Assembly: GCA_937868555.1 (NCBI GenBank)
Contig: CALMNI010000099.1
Span: 1 to 7,270 of the forward strand
Direction: 5' to 3'
Source of the DNA: an uncultured bacterium
GTDB taxonomy: Bacteria > Patescibacteriota > Patescibacteriia > Patescibacteriales > Patescibacteriaceae
Length of the DNA stretch: 7,270 nt
The notes below the pieces were generated by a model. The model did no database searches. It worked only from the letters and a program-made list of their open reading frames with translations, and was not told the DNA's origin. A program made the translations under genes and the position numbers. Positions 1 through 6,281 of the stretch are shown here, piece by piece. The first letter of the stretch is position 1. Each line of letters begins with the position of its first letter.

Positions 1-63
1 TCTTTTTACAATAATTTTATATAAATGTCAACGAAGGACTTGATAGAGTTTTAAAGATGGGAT

Positions 64-72
64 TGCTATACT
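64..72 (+). promoter_or_regulatory. Extended -10 promoter of murI, predicting a leaderless transcript
   Basis: TGC at 64-66 followed by TATACT at 67-72 matches an extended -10 element (TGn-TATAAT). A TTGATA at 40-45 could be a -35 box, but its 21-nt spacer is too long, so the TGn extension would have to carry recognition. Transcription starting about 7 nt after the -10 would begin at about 79, the A of the murI start codon. No Shine-Dalgarno sequence lies just upstream of that ATG. The motif is seen directly; its activity and the leaderless start are inferred. Confidence 0.5.
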
Positions 73-78
73 ATCTAT

Positions 79-870
79 ATGAAAATTGGAATATTTGATT
101 CAGGCTTAGGGGGATTAGTAATACTGCGGTCTATTGTCGCACATATGCCGCAGTACCCATACCACTATTTTGGCGATACAAAAAATTTGCCCTATGGAGA
201 AAAAAGCCAGGAGGAGATATATCGTCTAACACTGGCCGGCATTGATTATTTGTTTAAACATAATTGCGCTCTGATTATTATCGCCTGCAATACCGCTTCG
301 GCTGAGGCTTTACGCCGTATCCAACAACAGTATTTACCGATTCATTATCCAGAACGTCGGGTACTCGGAGTAATTATTCCAACGATTGAAGAGATACGAG
401 ATTCTGAGCGCGTCGGCTTACTCGCTACTGAGGCGACAATTGCTTCGCAAACGTTTAATAAAGAATTAGCAAAAATTAACCCCAAGATCAAGCTATTTGA
501 ACAAGCTGCTTCTCAATTAGTTCCTTTTATTGAGGATAATAATAAGAGCAAGATAAAACAGTTACTACCAAATTTTATTAATCCATTATTGGAAAACAAT
601 ATTCAGTCCCTCATTCTCGGTTGTACGCATTTTCCCTTTATACGCAAAGAAATTAAAGAGTTATGCGATCCGGAAGTAAAAGTAATTTCTCAAACTGAAA
701 TAATTCCAGCAAAGCTGCAAGAGTATCTTCGTCATCATAATGAAATAGAAAAATTACTAGATCATACGTCAGTAATACAATGCGAAGTAACAATGATAAC
801 TAAACACATTCAATCCTTAGCCAAGGCATGGTTTCCGGAAAGCGGGGCATTGAGGCTTGTTTCGCTCTAA
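79..870 (+). CDS. murI: Glutamate racemase
   Basis: Cofactor-independent racemase that interconverts L- and D-glutamate in the cytoplasm, supplying D-Glu for peptidoglycan stem peptides. The 263-residue length is normal for MurI. Visible family motifs are the N-terminal DSGLGG (residues 7-12), GDTKNLPYG (32-40), ACNTAS (69-74) containing catalytic Cys70, GLLAT (113-117), and GCTHFP (181-186) containing catalytic Cys182 and His184. Both catalytic cysteines and Asp7 are present, so the enzyme should be active. The C-terminal segment around ISQTEIIPAKL (203-213) is looser than the usual D-S-x-E-x-A region. The ATG at 79 is chosen because the conserved KIGIFDSGLGG begins immediately after it. No Shine-Dalgarno sequence is seen. 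rpsP follows 91 nt downstream in the same direction but has its own promoter. Confidence 0.95.
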   Translation: MKIGIFDSGLGGLVILRSIVAHMPQYPYHYFGDTKNLPYGEKSQEEIYRLTLAGIDYLFKHNCALIIIACNTASAEALRRIQQQYLPIHYPERRVLGVIIPTIEEIRDSERVGLLATEATIASQTFNKELAKINPKIKLFEQAASQLVPFIEDNNKSKIKQLLPNFINPLLENNIQSLILGCTHFPFIRKEIKELCDPEVKVISQTEIIPAKLQEYLRHHNEIEKLLDHTSVIQCEVTMITKHIQSLAKAWFPESGALRLVSL

Positions 871-889
871 TGCTAGCCTTAAGAACATA

Positions 890-918
890 TTGACAAGTTT
901 CAAAAATTAGGCTAAAAT
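890..918 (+). promoter_or_regulatory. Sigma70-type promoter of rpsP
   Basis: A perfect TTGACA -35 box at 890-895 is separated by exactly 17 nt from TAAAAT at 913-918, which is one mismatch from TATAAT. Predicted transcription start is near 925, giving a leader of about 37 nt before the rpsP ATG at 962. This is one of the best promoter matches in the window and fits a highly expressed ribosomal protein gene. Confidence 0.8.
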
Positions 919-961
919 CTAGGCACCGTTCAATGCTCACTTATTCGTATTTTATTATATT

Positions 962-1249
962 ATGTTAACGATTCGCCTTTCCCGCGTTGGTAAAAAGGGA
1001 TATCCGACTTATCGTCTGATTATTTCTGAAAAGCAGCGCGATCCTTACGGGAAAGCTCTCGAGATTCTCGGCGCTTATAACCCGCATACTAAAGAATTGC
1101 AAGCTAAAGCCGACCGTATTACCTATTGGATTTCCAAAGGAGCCGGTATGTCAGACACCGTTAATAATCTCTTGATAAGTAAAAAGATTATTGAAGGAAA
1201 AAAGACAAAATCTCCTGGCGCTAAGACTAAGAAAAAAGAAGCTAAGTAA
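962..1249 (+). CDS. rpsP: Small ribosomal subunit protein S16
   Basis: S16 binds 16S rRNA and is needed for assembly of the 30S body. The 95-residue protein opens with the canonical MLTIRLSRVGKKGYPTYRL-type segment, followed by the SEKQRDPYGKALEILGAYNP region (residues 22-41) and the RITYWISKGAGMSDTV helix region (52-67). The last roughly 20 residues are a Lys-rich, low-complexity tail, a common rRNA-contacting extension in this family. The ATG at 962 is unambiguous because the family begins at this methionine. No Shine-Dalgarno sequence lies upstream (the leader end is an A/T run). The gene is monocistronic here: own promoter at 890-918 and a strong terminator starting at its stop codon. In many bacteria rpsP is followed by rimM and trmD; that linkage is absent here. 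Confidence 0.98.
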   Translation: MLTIRLSRVGKKGYPTYRLIISEKQRDPYGKALEILGAYNPHTKELQAKADRITYWISKGAGMSDTVNNLLISKKIIEGKKTKSPGAKTKKKEAK

Positions 1250-1275
1250 AAAAACGCCCTTAGGGGCGTTTTTTT
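1248..1275 (+). terminator. Bidirectional rho-independent terminator between rpsP and recQ
   Basis: A GC stem ACGCCC (1254-1259) pairs with GGGCGT (1264-1269) across a TTAG loop, and flanking A and T runs (1248-1254 and 1269-1275) extend it. Because the stem has A-tract on one side and T-tract on the other, it reads as an intrinsic terminator on both strands. It therefore serves rpsP on + and could end the glyA-folD-recQ transcript on -. Confidence 0.9.
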
Positions 1276-1443
1276 AATTCACCTCTCCCCCGACCCCTCT
1301 CCATCTTTGATGGAGAGGGGTGACTAATACTAAAGAATATACGCAAGATTTTAAAGTATCCAAGTTTTTAACCTAAGAAAAATTTTATTTTAGTTCCCCT
1401 CGCCCCGCAAAGCGGGGGAGGGGCTAGGGGTGGGGTGAATTAA
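1274..1443. repeat. 170-bp inverted-repeat element with two C/G-rich hairpins (MITE-like or REP doublet)
   Basis: The ends are a perfect 10-bp inverted repeat: TTAATTCACC at 1274-1283 and GGTGAATTAA at 1434-1443. Just inside each end is a related C-rich stretch leading into a hairpin. The left hairpin is a perfect 13-bp stem (1293-1305 with 1309-1321, loop TTT). The right hairpin pairs 1396-1408 with 1412-1423 around loop AAA with one bulged G at 1402. The right half is thus an inverted, diverged copy of the left half, and the roughly 67 nt between them are AT-rich with no gene. The left end overlaps the T-tract of the rpsP terminator and the right end includes the recQ stop codon (1440-1442). 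The inverted pair could be a non-autonomous mobile element or a BIME-like REP pair; no transposase is in the window. Confidence 0.7.
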
Positions 1444-3362
1444 GGCAGCTTAATCTTTAACCCCTTTTTCTTCAAGAATTCCAAATGTTCAAGAACGACT
1501 TGTTCCGATATATTTCGTGCGTGCGCTATTTGTTTAACCGAAAGGCCTTGGTTAAAGAGATCAAAAGTTTCCAATTGCGTAAGTTTGGTTGATAGTTTAG
1601 TAGCCGGTTTTTTTGAAGGCATTTCAACGTCTACCATTTTCCCTTCCGAAGTCGGGAAGGCCATGTATTTTAGACAAGTATCGCATTTCTCGCAGCGTAC
1701 TAATTCACTATCGCCAAAATAATCAAGCAAATATTTTTGCCGGCAGCCGGTTGTAAAGACATATTGCTCCATCATGTCTAGTTTTGAGTAGGCTTTAGAA
1801 GCTTTTTCCTTCATTGCCCGGGTATCTATTTCCAAATCGGCCGAATCCACTTCTTTAAGCATCTCAATTTCCGTTCCTTTGAAAGGCGGCGTATAGGCAA
1901 GAGCGCCGCTGACGCTTAATTTTTTAATAAGGCGCGTAAGGGCATCGCGGCTCACGCCAATGAGAGCGGCCGTTTCGTCTAAATTCATTTCCGTACCGGC
2001 AATCAATTCATTTTCAAAACGACCGCATAGCTTATCAAAAGTTTCTAACTGTTTTTTAGCACGTGCTCCCAAAGTTTCGCGAGCTGAAACCGGAGAGCTC
2101 AATAGTTTTAACGTAGCTTGGCCAACGCGTTCGCGCGCTCGGCGAATATAGCCAGCTCGTTCCAAGATTTTCAGGCTGGTGCCAATCGCCATTTCTGGCG
2201 AGTCATCGCCAACAGCTTTTTTTAAATCGCTATAGGTGAGCAAAATTCGATTCTGACCGTAACCCAATAAACAATCATAGACCTGATGCACTAACTCAGG
2301 CGCTGGGTTATCTCCGCGAATAAAAAATTCTCGCAGGTAGCGGTCTTTAGGATTGTACAGTAATAGGCAGACGCTCGGCTTGCCATCTCGTCCGGCACGT
2401 CCAGCCTCTTGATAATAGGCTTCAATGGTTCCGGGGAGATCATAGTGAATGACAAAACGAATATCTTTTTTATCAATGCCCATGCCGAAAGCGTTGGTAG
2501 CAACAATGACCTGGGCTTTCCCAGCCATAAAATTATCTTGCACCCATTTTCTTTCTTCGCTTTGCATCCCCGCATGATAGCCAACTGCTTCAATGCCGGC
2601 GCCGAGCAGTACTTCTAATAATTCATCGGCTTTGGCGCGCGTACCGACGTAAATAATGCCCGAGGCATCGCCGAGGCTTGTTAGGATATCTAGGACAATA
2701 GACGCTTTTTGGCTGTCAGCGGCTTCTGAAACGCCAAACTGCAAATTAGGACGGGCAAAACCGGTCACTATTTCTAAAGGACCCTCAACACCAAGTTGCC
2801 GAATAATATCTTCGCGCACTTCCGGCGTCGCAGTGGCCGTTAAGGCGATAACCGGAGGGCGCCCGACAAGCTCGATGGCATCGCGCAAACGCATATAACT
2901 TGGGCGGAAGTCATGTCCCCACTGGCTGATACAGTGCGCTTCATCAATGGCAAAAAGGCTGATTTTTATTTGCCCGAGGCGAGTGGTAAAGTCGGTGTTA
3001 TAAAAACGTTCAGGAGCTATATAAACAAGCTTATAGTTTCCAGCTGATATATCTTCAAGACGTTGGGCCGTTTCTTCAGTGCTTAGGGCACTGTTAATAA
3101 ATGTTGCTGGAATGTTGCGTTGCACTAAGGAATCAACTTGGTCTTTCATTAGGGCAATGAGCGGAGAAACAACAAGCGTAATACCCTCAAGCGCCAAAGC
3201 AGGCAGCTGGTAGCACAGCGACTTTCCGCCGCCAGTAGGCATAATAACAATTACGTCCCGGTTGAGGAGGACGCCATTGATTGCTTCTTGCTGGCCAGGA
3301 CGAAAATTCGAGAAGCCGTAATATTGTTTGAGAAGGTCAGGAAGACGATTCGTATCGCTCAT
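1440..3362 (-). CDS. recQ: ATP-dependent DNA helicase RecQ, HRDC-less form with C-terminal zinc site and HTH
   Basis: 3'-to-5' superfamily 2 DNA helicase of recombination and replication-fork repair. The 640 residues show motif 0 FRPGQQEAI (20-28), Walker A MPTGGGKS (41-48, Lys47), SPLIALMKDQV (66-76), DEAH (140-143) with the RecQ aromatic-rich loop CISQWGHDFRPSY (144-156), TATAT (175-179), and motifs V/VI with NAFGMGIDKKD (290-300) and QEAGRAGRDG (318-327). The zinc-binding RQC cysteines are Cys540, Cys557, Cys560 and Cys563, lying about 210 residues after motif VI. Winged-helix-like segments (about 370-500) precede them, unlike E. coli RecQ, where the zinc module directly follows the helicase. 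The end (about 590-632) looks like the HTH_40 domain found on some RecQ proteins; no HRDC is seen. The start ATG overlaps the folD TGA (ATGA), implying translational coupling. No Shine-Dalgarno sequence is seen. Confidence 0.95.
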   Translation of the reverse strand: MSDTNRLPDLLKQYYGFSNFRPGQQEAINGVLLNRDVIVIMPTGGGKSLCYQLPALALEGITLVVSPLIALMKDQVDSLVQRNIPATFINSALSTEETAQRLEDISAGNYKLVYIAPERFYNTDFTTRLGQIKISLFAIDEAHCISQWGHDFRPSYMRLRDAIELVGRPPVIALTATATPEVREDIIRQLGVEGPLEIVTGFARPNLQFGVSEAADSQKASIVLDILTSLGDASGIIYVGTRAKADELLEVLLGAGIEAVGYHAGMQSEERKWVQDNFMAGKAQVIVATNAFGMGIDKKDIRFVIHYDLPGTIEAYYQEAGRAGRDGKPSVCLLLYNPKDRYLREFFIRGDNPAPELVHQVYDCLLGYGQNRILLTYSDLKKAVGDDSPEMAIGTSLKILERAGYIRRARERVGQATLKLLSSPVSARETLGARAKKQLETFDKLCGRFENELIAGTEMNLDETAALIGVSRDALTRLIKKLSVSGALAYTPPFKGTEIEMLKEVDSADLEIDTRAMKEKASKAYSKLDMMEQYVFTTGCRQKYLLDYFGDSELVRCEKCDTCLKYMAFPTSEGKMVDVEMPSKKPATKLSTKLTQLETFDLFNQGLSVKQIAHARNISEQVVLEHLEFLKKKGLKIKLP

Positions 3363-4213
3363 GATTGTAGAGGTTTTCTTTTTTTAAAAATTTGCAGCGT
3401 ATTCCAAAAAGCCATGGCAATAGTCATGGGACCAACGCCGCCGGGAACAGGAGTGATGAAAGCGGCTTGCCTGCTCACATCTTCAAAGTCAACATCGCCT
3501 TCGGGCTTATTCTCCGCATTCATTGTAATTCCAATGTCGATGATAATAGCTCCGTTTTTAATCATTTTTTTTGTTATGAAATGCGGCCGGCCAATTGCCG
3601 ATATGAGTATATCGGCCTGGGTTGTTCTTGAAATGAGCATGGGGTCATCAGCCGAGGCGATAGTAACAGTCGCGCCCTGGCGGCGCAGTACCTCGGCTAA
3701 ATTATTTTCAAAAATATCTGAGTTAGCAAGCAAGACAACATGCTTGTTCATAAGATCACAATCCACGCTTTGGAGCATGGCGATAATAACGGCGTAGACT
3801 GGAGGCAGAATCGCTTCGGCGGGCTTTGAACTCATTAATAATTCAAGATTTTTTTTAGTAAAACCATCGACATCTTTTTCGGGCAAAATAGTATTAACAA
3901 CGCGATCAGTATTAAGATGCGCCGGTAAGGGAAGTTGTACTAATATAGCATCGACGGCTTCGTCCTTGTTTAGAAAATCAATCATTGAAATAAGATTTTC
4001 TTCACTAATATCATCATCGCAGCGATAGACATGCGTATCGATTCCGACACTTAAGGCTTGTTTTTCTTTGCGATTAACGTACAGCGCTGAATCGGGCCGC
4101 TCGCCGACTAAAATAATCGCCAGTCCGGGACGGGCGCCGCCATAGGCATGTATTTCTTTGGCAATAGTATCTTTAATTTTTTCGGCTAAAATTTTGCCGT
4201 CGATTATTTTCAT
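3359..4213 (-). CDS. folD: Divergent methylenetetrahydrofolate dehydrogenase/cyclohydrolase
   Basis: FolD oxidises 5,10-methylene-THF with NAD(P)+ and hydrolyses the methenyl product to 10-formyl-THF for purine and fMet-tRNA synthesis. Numbering from the chosen start (284 residues), the catalytic domain is intact: Tyr45 and Lys49 in YVNRKEK, QLPLP (93-97) and DVDGF (114-118, Asp116). The C-terminal signature PVPGGVGPMT (255-264) and ADILISAIGRP (200-210) are also present. Two usual motifs are altered: PCTPxG reads PPVYAV (137-142), and the Rossmann loop that is G-A-S-N-I-V-G in E. coli reads L-A-N-S-D-I-F (162-168), with both glycines gone. Dehydrogenase activity or cofactor choice is therefore uncertain. 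The ATG at 4213 is preferred over an in-frame ATG at 4276 because family homology starts with MKIIDGK and the longer form would overlap glyA. It begins 4 nt after the glyA stop. Confidence 0.9.
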   Translation of the reverse strand: MKIIDGKILAEKIKDTIAKEIHAYGGARPGLAIILVGERPDSALYVNRKEKQALSVGIDTHVYRCDDDISEENLISMIDFLNKDEAVDAILVQLPLPAHLNTDRVVNTILPEKDVDGFTKKNLELLMSSKPAEAILPPVYAVIIAMLQSVDCDLMNKHVVLLANSDIFENNLAEVLRRQGATVTIASADDPMLISRTTQADILISAIGRPHFITKKMIKNGAIIIDIGITMNAENKPEGDVDFEDVSRQAAFITPVPGGVGPMTIAMAFWNTLQIFKKRKPLQS

Positions 4214-4217
4214 GAGA

Positions 4218-5459
4218 TTAGTAGGGCAAGGGATAGCGCTTACACATTTTTTTAATGGTATTTTTGCATGCTTCAATTACCGCATCGTCCTCTTTGTGCA
4301 TAAGGGCGGTATCAATGGTTTGGACAATGAGACGGCAGTCCTCAGGCGTGCAACCGCGGGTTGTAATAGCGGGAGTTCCTAAACGAAGGCCTGATGGGTT
4401 CAAAGGCGGGTTCGGATCATTAGGAATAGTGGAGCGCGAAACAGAAACACCAATGCGATCAAGAATTTTCTCGGCCTCTTTACCGGCGAGGTTTTTCGAA
4501 CGCAAGTCAATGACAAATAAATGATTATCCGTTCCGCCGGAAATAATATCGTAGCCAAGCTTTATGAATTCGGCGGCCATTGTTTTTGCATTCGCAATAA
4601 CAAGTTCGGCGTAATTTTTAAATCCCGGCGATAAGGCTTCATGAAAGGCAACCGCTTTAGCGGCCGTAACGTGATCATGCGGACCGCCTTGAATTCCGGG
4701 GAACACTGCTCGGTCAATGGCTTTAGCGTGTATTTCTTTGCACATAATCATAGCGCCGCGAGGACCGCGTAATGTTTTATGGGTGGTAGTCATTACGACA
4801 TCAAAAAGCGGAACCGGATTTGCTAAAATGCCAGCGGCAATTAAACCGGCTGGATGGGAAATATCGGCAAAAGTTAAGGCCCCGACTTCAGCGGCAATAT
4901 CAGCAAAGCCTTGCCAATCAATATCGCGCGAGTAGGCGCTGAAACCGGCAACAATCATTTTTGGCTTTTCAGCTAAAGCTAGCTTGCGCACTTCGTCCAT
5001 ATTAATACGTCCGTCTTCTCCAAGTCCGTATTGAACAAAACGATACATCATCCCGGAAAAATTTATGGGATGGCCGTGCGATAAATGGCCGCCGTGATCA
5101 AGCCGCAGTCCCAAGACGGTATCTCCCGGCTGTAACAGCGCCATGTAGATGGCGGCGTTGGCGGGGGAACCGGAGAGCGGTTGGACGTTTACATGTTCGG
5201 CTTTAAATAATTGTTTTGCTCGTTCAATCGCTAAATTTTCAATTTCATCAATAACGCTATTGCCGCCGTAATAACGTTTGCCTGGATAGCCCTCGCTGTA
5301 CTTATTGGCGAGCGGCGAGGCGAGCGCCTCAAGAACAGCTGGAGAAACATAATTTTCCGAAGCTATGAGTTCGAGCTCTTCTGATTGGCGGGTAACTTCC
5401 TTATTAATGAGATTGGCGATTTCGGGATCAATATGTTGTAGGGTGGAAGTTGATAACAT
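4218..5459 (-). CDS. glyA: Serine hydroxymethyltransferase
   Basis: PLP-dependent cytoplasmic enzyme that converts serine and THF to glycine and 5,10-methylene-THF, the substrate of FolD encoded just downstream. The 413 residues match the bacterial family length. Motifs seen are ELELIASENYVSP (28-40), NKYSEGYPGKRYYGG (52-66), the PLP-phosphate segment VNVQPLSGSPAN (90-101), HGGHLSHG (122-129), DISHPAGL (199-206, with the cofactor-contacting Asp199 and His202), TTTHKTLRGPRG (224-235) with Schiff-base Lys228, and SGLRLGTPAITTRG (356-369) with Arg359 in the substrate-carboxylate position. The PLP segment has Leu95 and Pro99 where E. coli has His and Gln (PHSGSQAN). All catalytic residues I can place are present. 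It heads the glyA-folD-recQ operon and is divergent from the gene at 5678. No Shine-Dalgarno sequence precedes the ATG. Confidence 0.97.
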   Translation of the reverse strand: MLSTSTLQHIDPEIANLINKEVTRQSEELELIASENYVSPAVLEALASPLANKYSEGYPGKRYYGGNSVIDEIENLAIERAKQLFKAEHVNVQPLSGSPANAAIYMALLQPGDTVLGLRLDHGGHLSHGHPINFSGMMYRFVQYGLGEDGRINMDEVRKLALAEKPKMIVAGFSAYSRDIDWQGFADIAAEVGALTFADISHPAGLIAAGILANPVPLFDVVMTTTHKTLRGPRGAMIMCKEIHAKAIDRAVFPGIQGGPHDHVTAAKAVAFHEALSPGFKNYAELVIANAKTMAAEFIKLGYDIISGGTDNHLFVIDLRSKNLAGKEAEKILDRIGVSVSRSTIPNDPNPPLNPSGLRLGTPAITTRGCTPEDCRLIVQTIDTALMHKEDDAVIEACKNTIKKMCKRYPLPY

Positions 5460-5494
5460 GGCTTTATTTTAAGAGAGTAACGCAAAGTATTCTA

Positions 5495-5523
5495 ATTTAA
5501 GCATAAAAATAGGCCTCTCACAA
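5495..5523 (-). promoter_or_regulatory. Weak candidate promoter of the glyA-folD-recQ operon
   Basis: Read on the - strand, TTGTGA (5523-5518) lies 17 nt before TTAAAT (5500-5495); each matches the sigma70 consensus at four of six positions. Start of transcription would be near 5488, about 29 nt before the glyA ATG. An alternative -10, TAGAAT at 5494-5489, has no convincing -35. A promoter must exist in this divergent gap, but this particular choice is tentative. Confidence 0.3.
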
Positions 5524-5553
5524 GGGTAAAAAGCCTAATAAAATAGGTATATA

Positions 5554-5582
5554 TTGACATTTAACCTAAAATGTGCTATCAT
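5554..5582 (+). promoter_or_regulatory. Strong extended -10 promoter of the 5678 gene
   Basis: A perfect TTGACA at 5554-5559 is followed after exactly 17 nt by TATCAT at 5577-5582, which also carries a TGC extension at 5574-5576. Transcription would start near 5589, giving an unusually long leader of about 89 nt that contains the hairpin at 5610-5665. A copy of the hairpin's left-arm sequence, ATTAGTGTAG, overlaps the end of the -10 at 5581-5590 and could be an operator half. Confidence 0.75.
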
Positions 5583-5609
5583 TAGTGTAGATTTAGAACT
5601 TTGAAAAAA

Positions 5610-5665
5610 TGATTAGTGGAGTATAAAGGGCTGGAAATATGCAGTTTTTTATATTCCACTAATTA
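5610..5665 (+). promoter_or_regulatory. Long leader hairpin upstream of the 5678 gene
   Basis: Bases 5610-5633 pair without interruption with 5642-5665 around an 8-nt loop (GAAATATG, 5634-5641), giving a stem of about 24 bp if G-U wobbles are allowed. The outer part is a perfect ATTAGTGGA/TCCACTAAT palindrome, the middle includes three consecutive G-U pairs (GGG with TTT), and the top is CTG/CAG. It lies inside the predicted 5' leader and ends 12 nt before the start codon. The wobble-rich pairing suggests selection on RNA rather than DNA structure, but a DNA-level operator cannot be excluded. It does not look like a terminator because no T-tract follows the right arm. Confidence 0.7.
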
Positions 5666-5677
5666 AAATATAGTCTA

Positions 5678-6187
5678 ATGCATAAAATACTAGATTTACA
5701 AGAAATAATTTCTGTAGGACGTATGGCTCTTGGTATGCTATTGCAGGGTCTTACCTTTGAAAATATCGAAGAGCAGACTCCGGAATGGTGCCTTGCCAAA
5801 ATAAAGGAAATCAATAAAGCTTCAATTGGAAATACTGAAATATTAACATATTTAAGTCTGGCTTTTCCTCATAAAGAATTCAATCTTCAACTCTTGTCTT
5901 TATTGGGGCGACGAGCTCAAGGATCTTTAAGCAGACCAGAGCTTGTGAATATTATTTTTTGCGGAAAAACTTTAGAGCAAATTGATAGAATGAAGGGAGA
6001 AGATTTGCCTTGGATACGTGAAGCAACAAAAAATTTCTTAAAGCTGTTTTTTAATAAAAAATTGATGCCAACAGTGGTTGGTAAAACAACTTTATATCCA
6101 AGCAGCTTCTTTTCAGAAGCGATTCCTGTCTTGTTTATGAAAATATATTCGCTCGGCGGAAGTTTAGATTTTGCATGGGATGAGTAA
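5678..6187 (+). CDS. Hypothetical protein, 169 residues, unrecognised
   Basis: I do not recognise this protein. It appears soluble and mostly helical, with no signal peptide and no membrane segment. It has a Leu/Ile-rich N-terminal half (GMLLQGLTFENIEE, residues 19-32; TEILTYLSLAF, 53-63) and a central LLSLLGRRAQG (73-82). The segment from TLEQIDRMKGEDL (98-110) resembles, loosely, the repeat units of the protein encoded next (6282-7154). Its C-terminus ends in a short acidic DFAWDE. The ATG at 5678 is the first in the frame after an in-frame TAA at 5660-5662, and no Shine-Dalgarno sequence is present. A near-consensus promoter, a structured leader and a hairpin behind the stop support it as a real expressed gene. 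Base composition is visibly more AT-rich than glyA. Function unknown. Confidence 0.78.
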   Translation: MHKILDLQEIISVGRMALGMLLQGLTFENIEEQTPEWCLAKIKEINKASIGNTEILTYLSLAFPHKEFNLQLLSLLGRRAQGSLSRPELVNIIFCGKTLEQIDRMKGEDLPWIREATKNFLKLFFNKKLMPTVVGKTTLYPSSFFSEAIPVLFMKIYSLGGSLDFAWDE

Positions 6188-6205
6188 AAAAATAAATAAT
6201 TTTTA

Positions 6206-6240
6206 CCCCTTTTCTGTAATTAGAAAAGGGGCGTAATTTT
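6206..6240 (+). terminator. Hairpin after the 5678 gene, possible weak terminator
   Basis: CCCCTTTTCT (6206-6215) pairs perfectly with AGAAAAGGGG (6222-6231) around a 6-nt loop, 19 nt after the stop codon. The following GCGTAATTTT lacks an immediate T-run, so termination may be partial and could allow read-through into the gene at 6282. The pairing is certain; the role is inferred. Confidence 0.55.
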
Positions 6241-6281
6241 ATACATCACATATTTCACAAAAAACCAAATTAGATTGTTAC

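Noticed and set aside
874..914. Possible hairpin TAGCCT/AGGCTA between murI and rpsP as a murI terminator
   Set aside because: Only 6 bp with a 29-nt loop and no T-tract; it also overlaps the rpsP promoter. Likely chance.
1960..2898. Several 60-100 codon open frames opposite or out of frame with recQ
   Set aside because: All overlap the conserved helicase coding sequence and give low-complexity translations without motifs.
3288..3797. 169-codon open frame on + strand antisense to folD and the recQ start
   Set aside because: It runs entirely opposite well-supported genes, its translation has no recognisable features, and no promoter or ribosome site precedes it. It is a shadow of the folD/recQ coding strand.
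4214..4276. Upstream in-frame ATG that would extend FolD by 21 residues
   Set aside because: The extension overlaps the end of glyA and does not resemble FolD N-termini; MKIIDGK at 4213 is the family start.
4158..4935. Short + strand open frames opposite glyA and the folD start
   Set aside because: They lie antisense to strongly conserved SHMT sequence and are explained by codon bias of the real gene.
5510..5537. TAGGC/GCCTA potential hairpin in the divergent region
   Set aside because: Five base pairs with an 18-nt loop, no T-tract and no conserved context; too weak to call.
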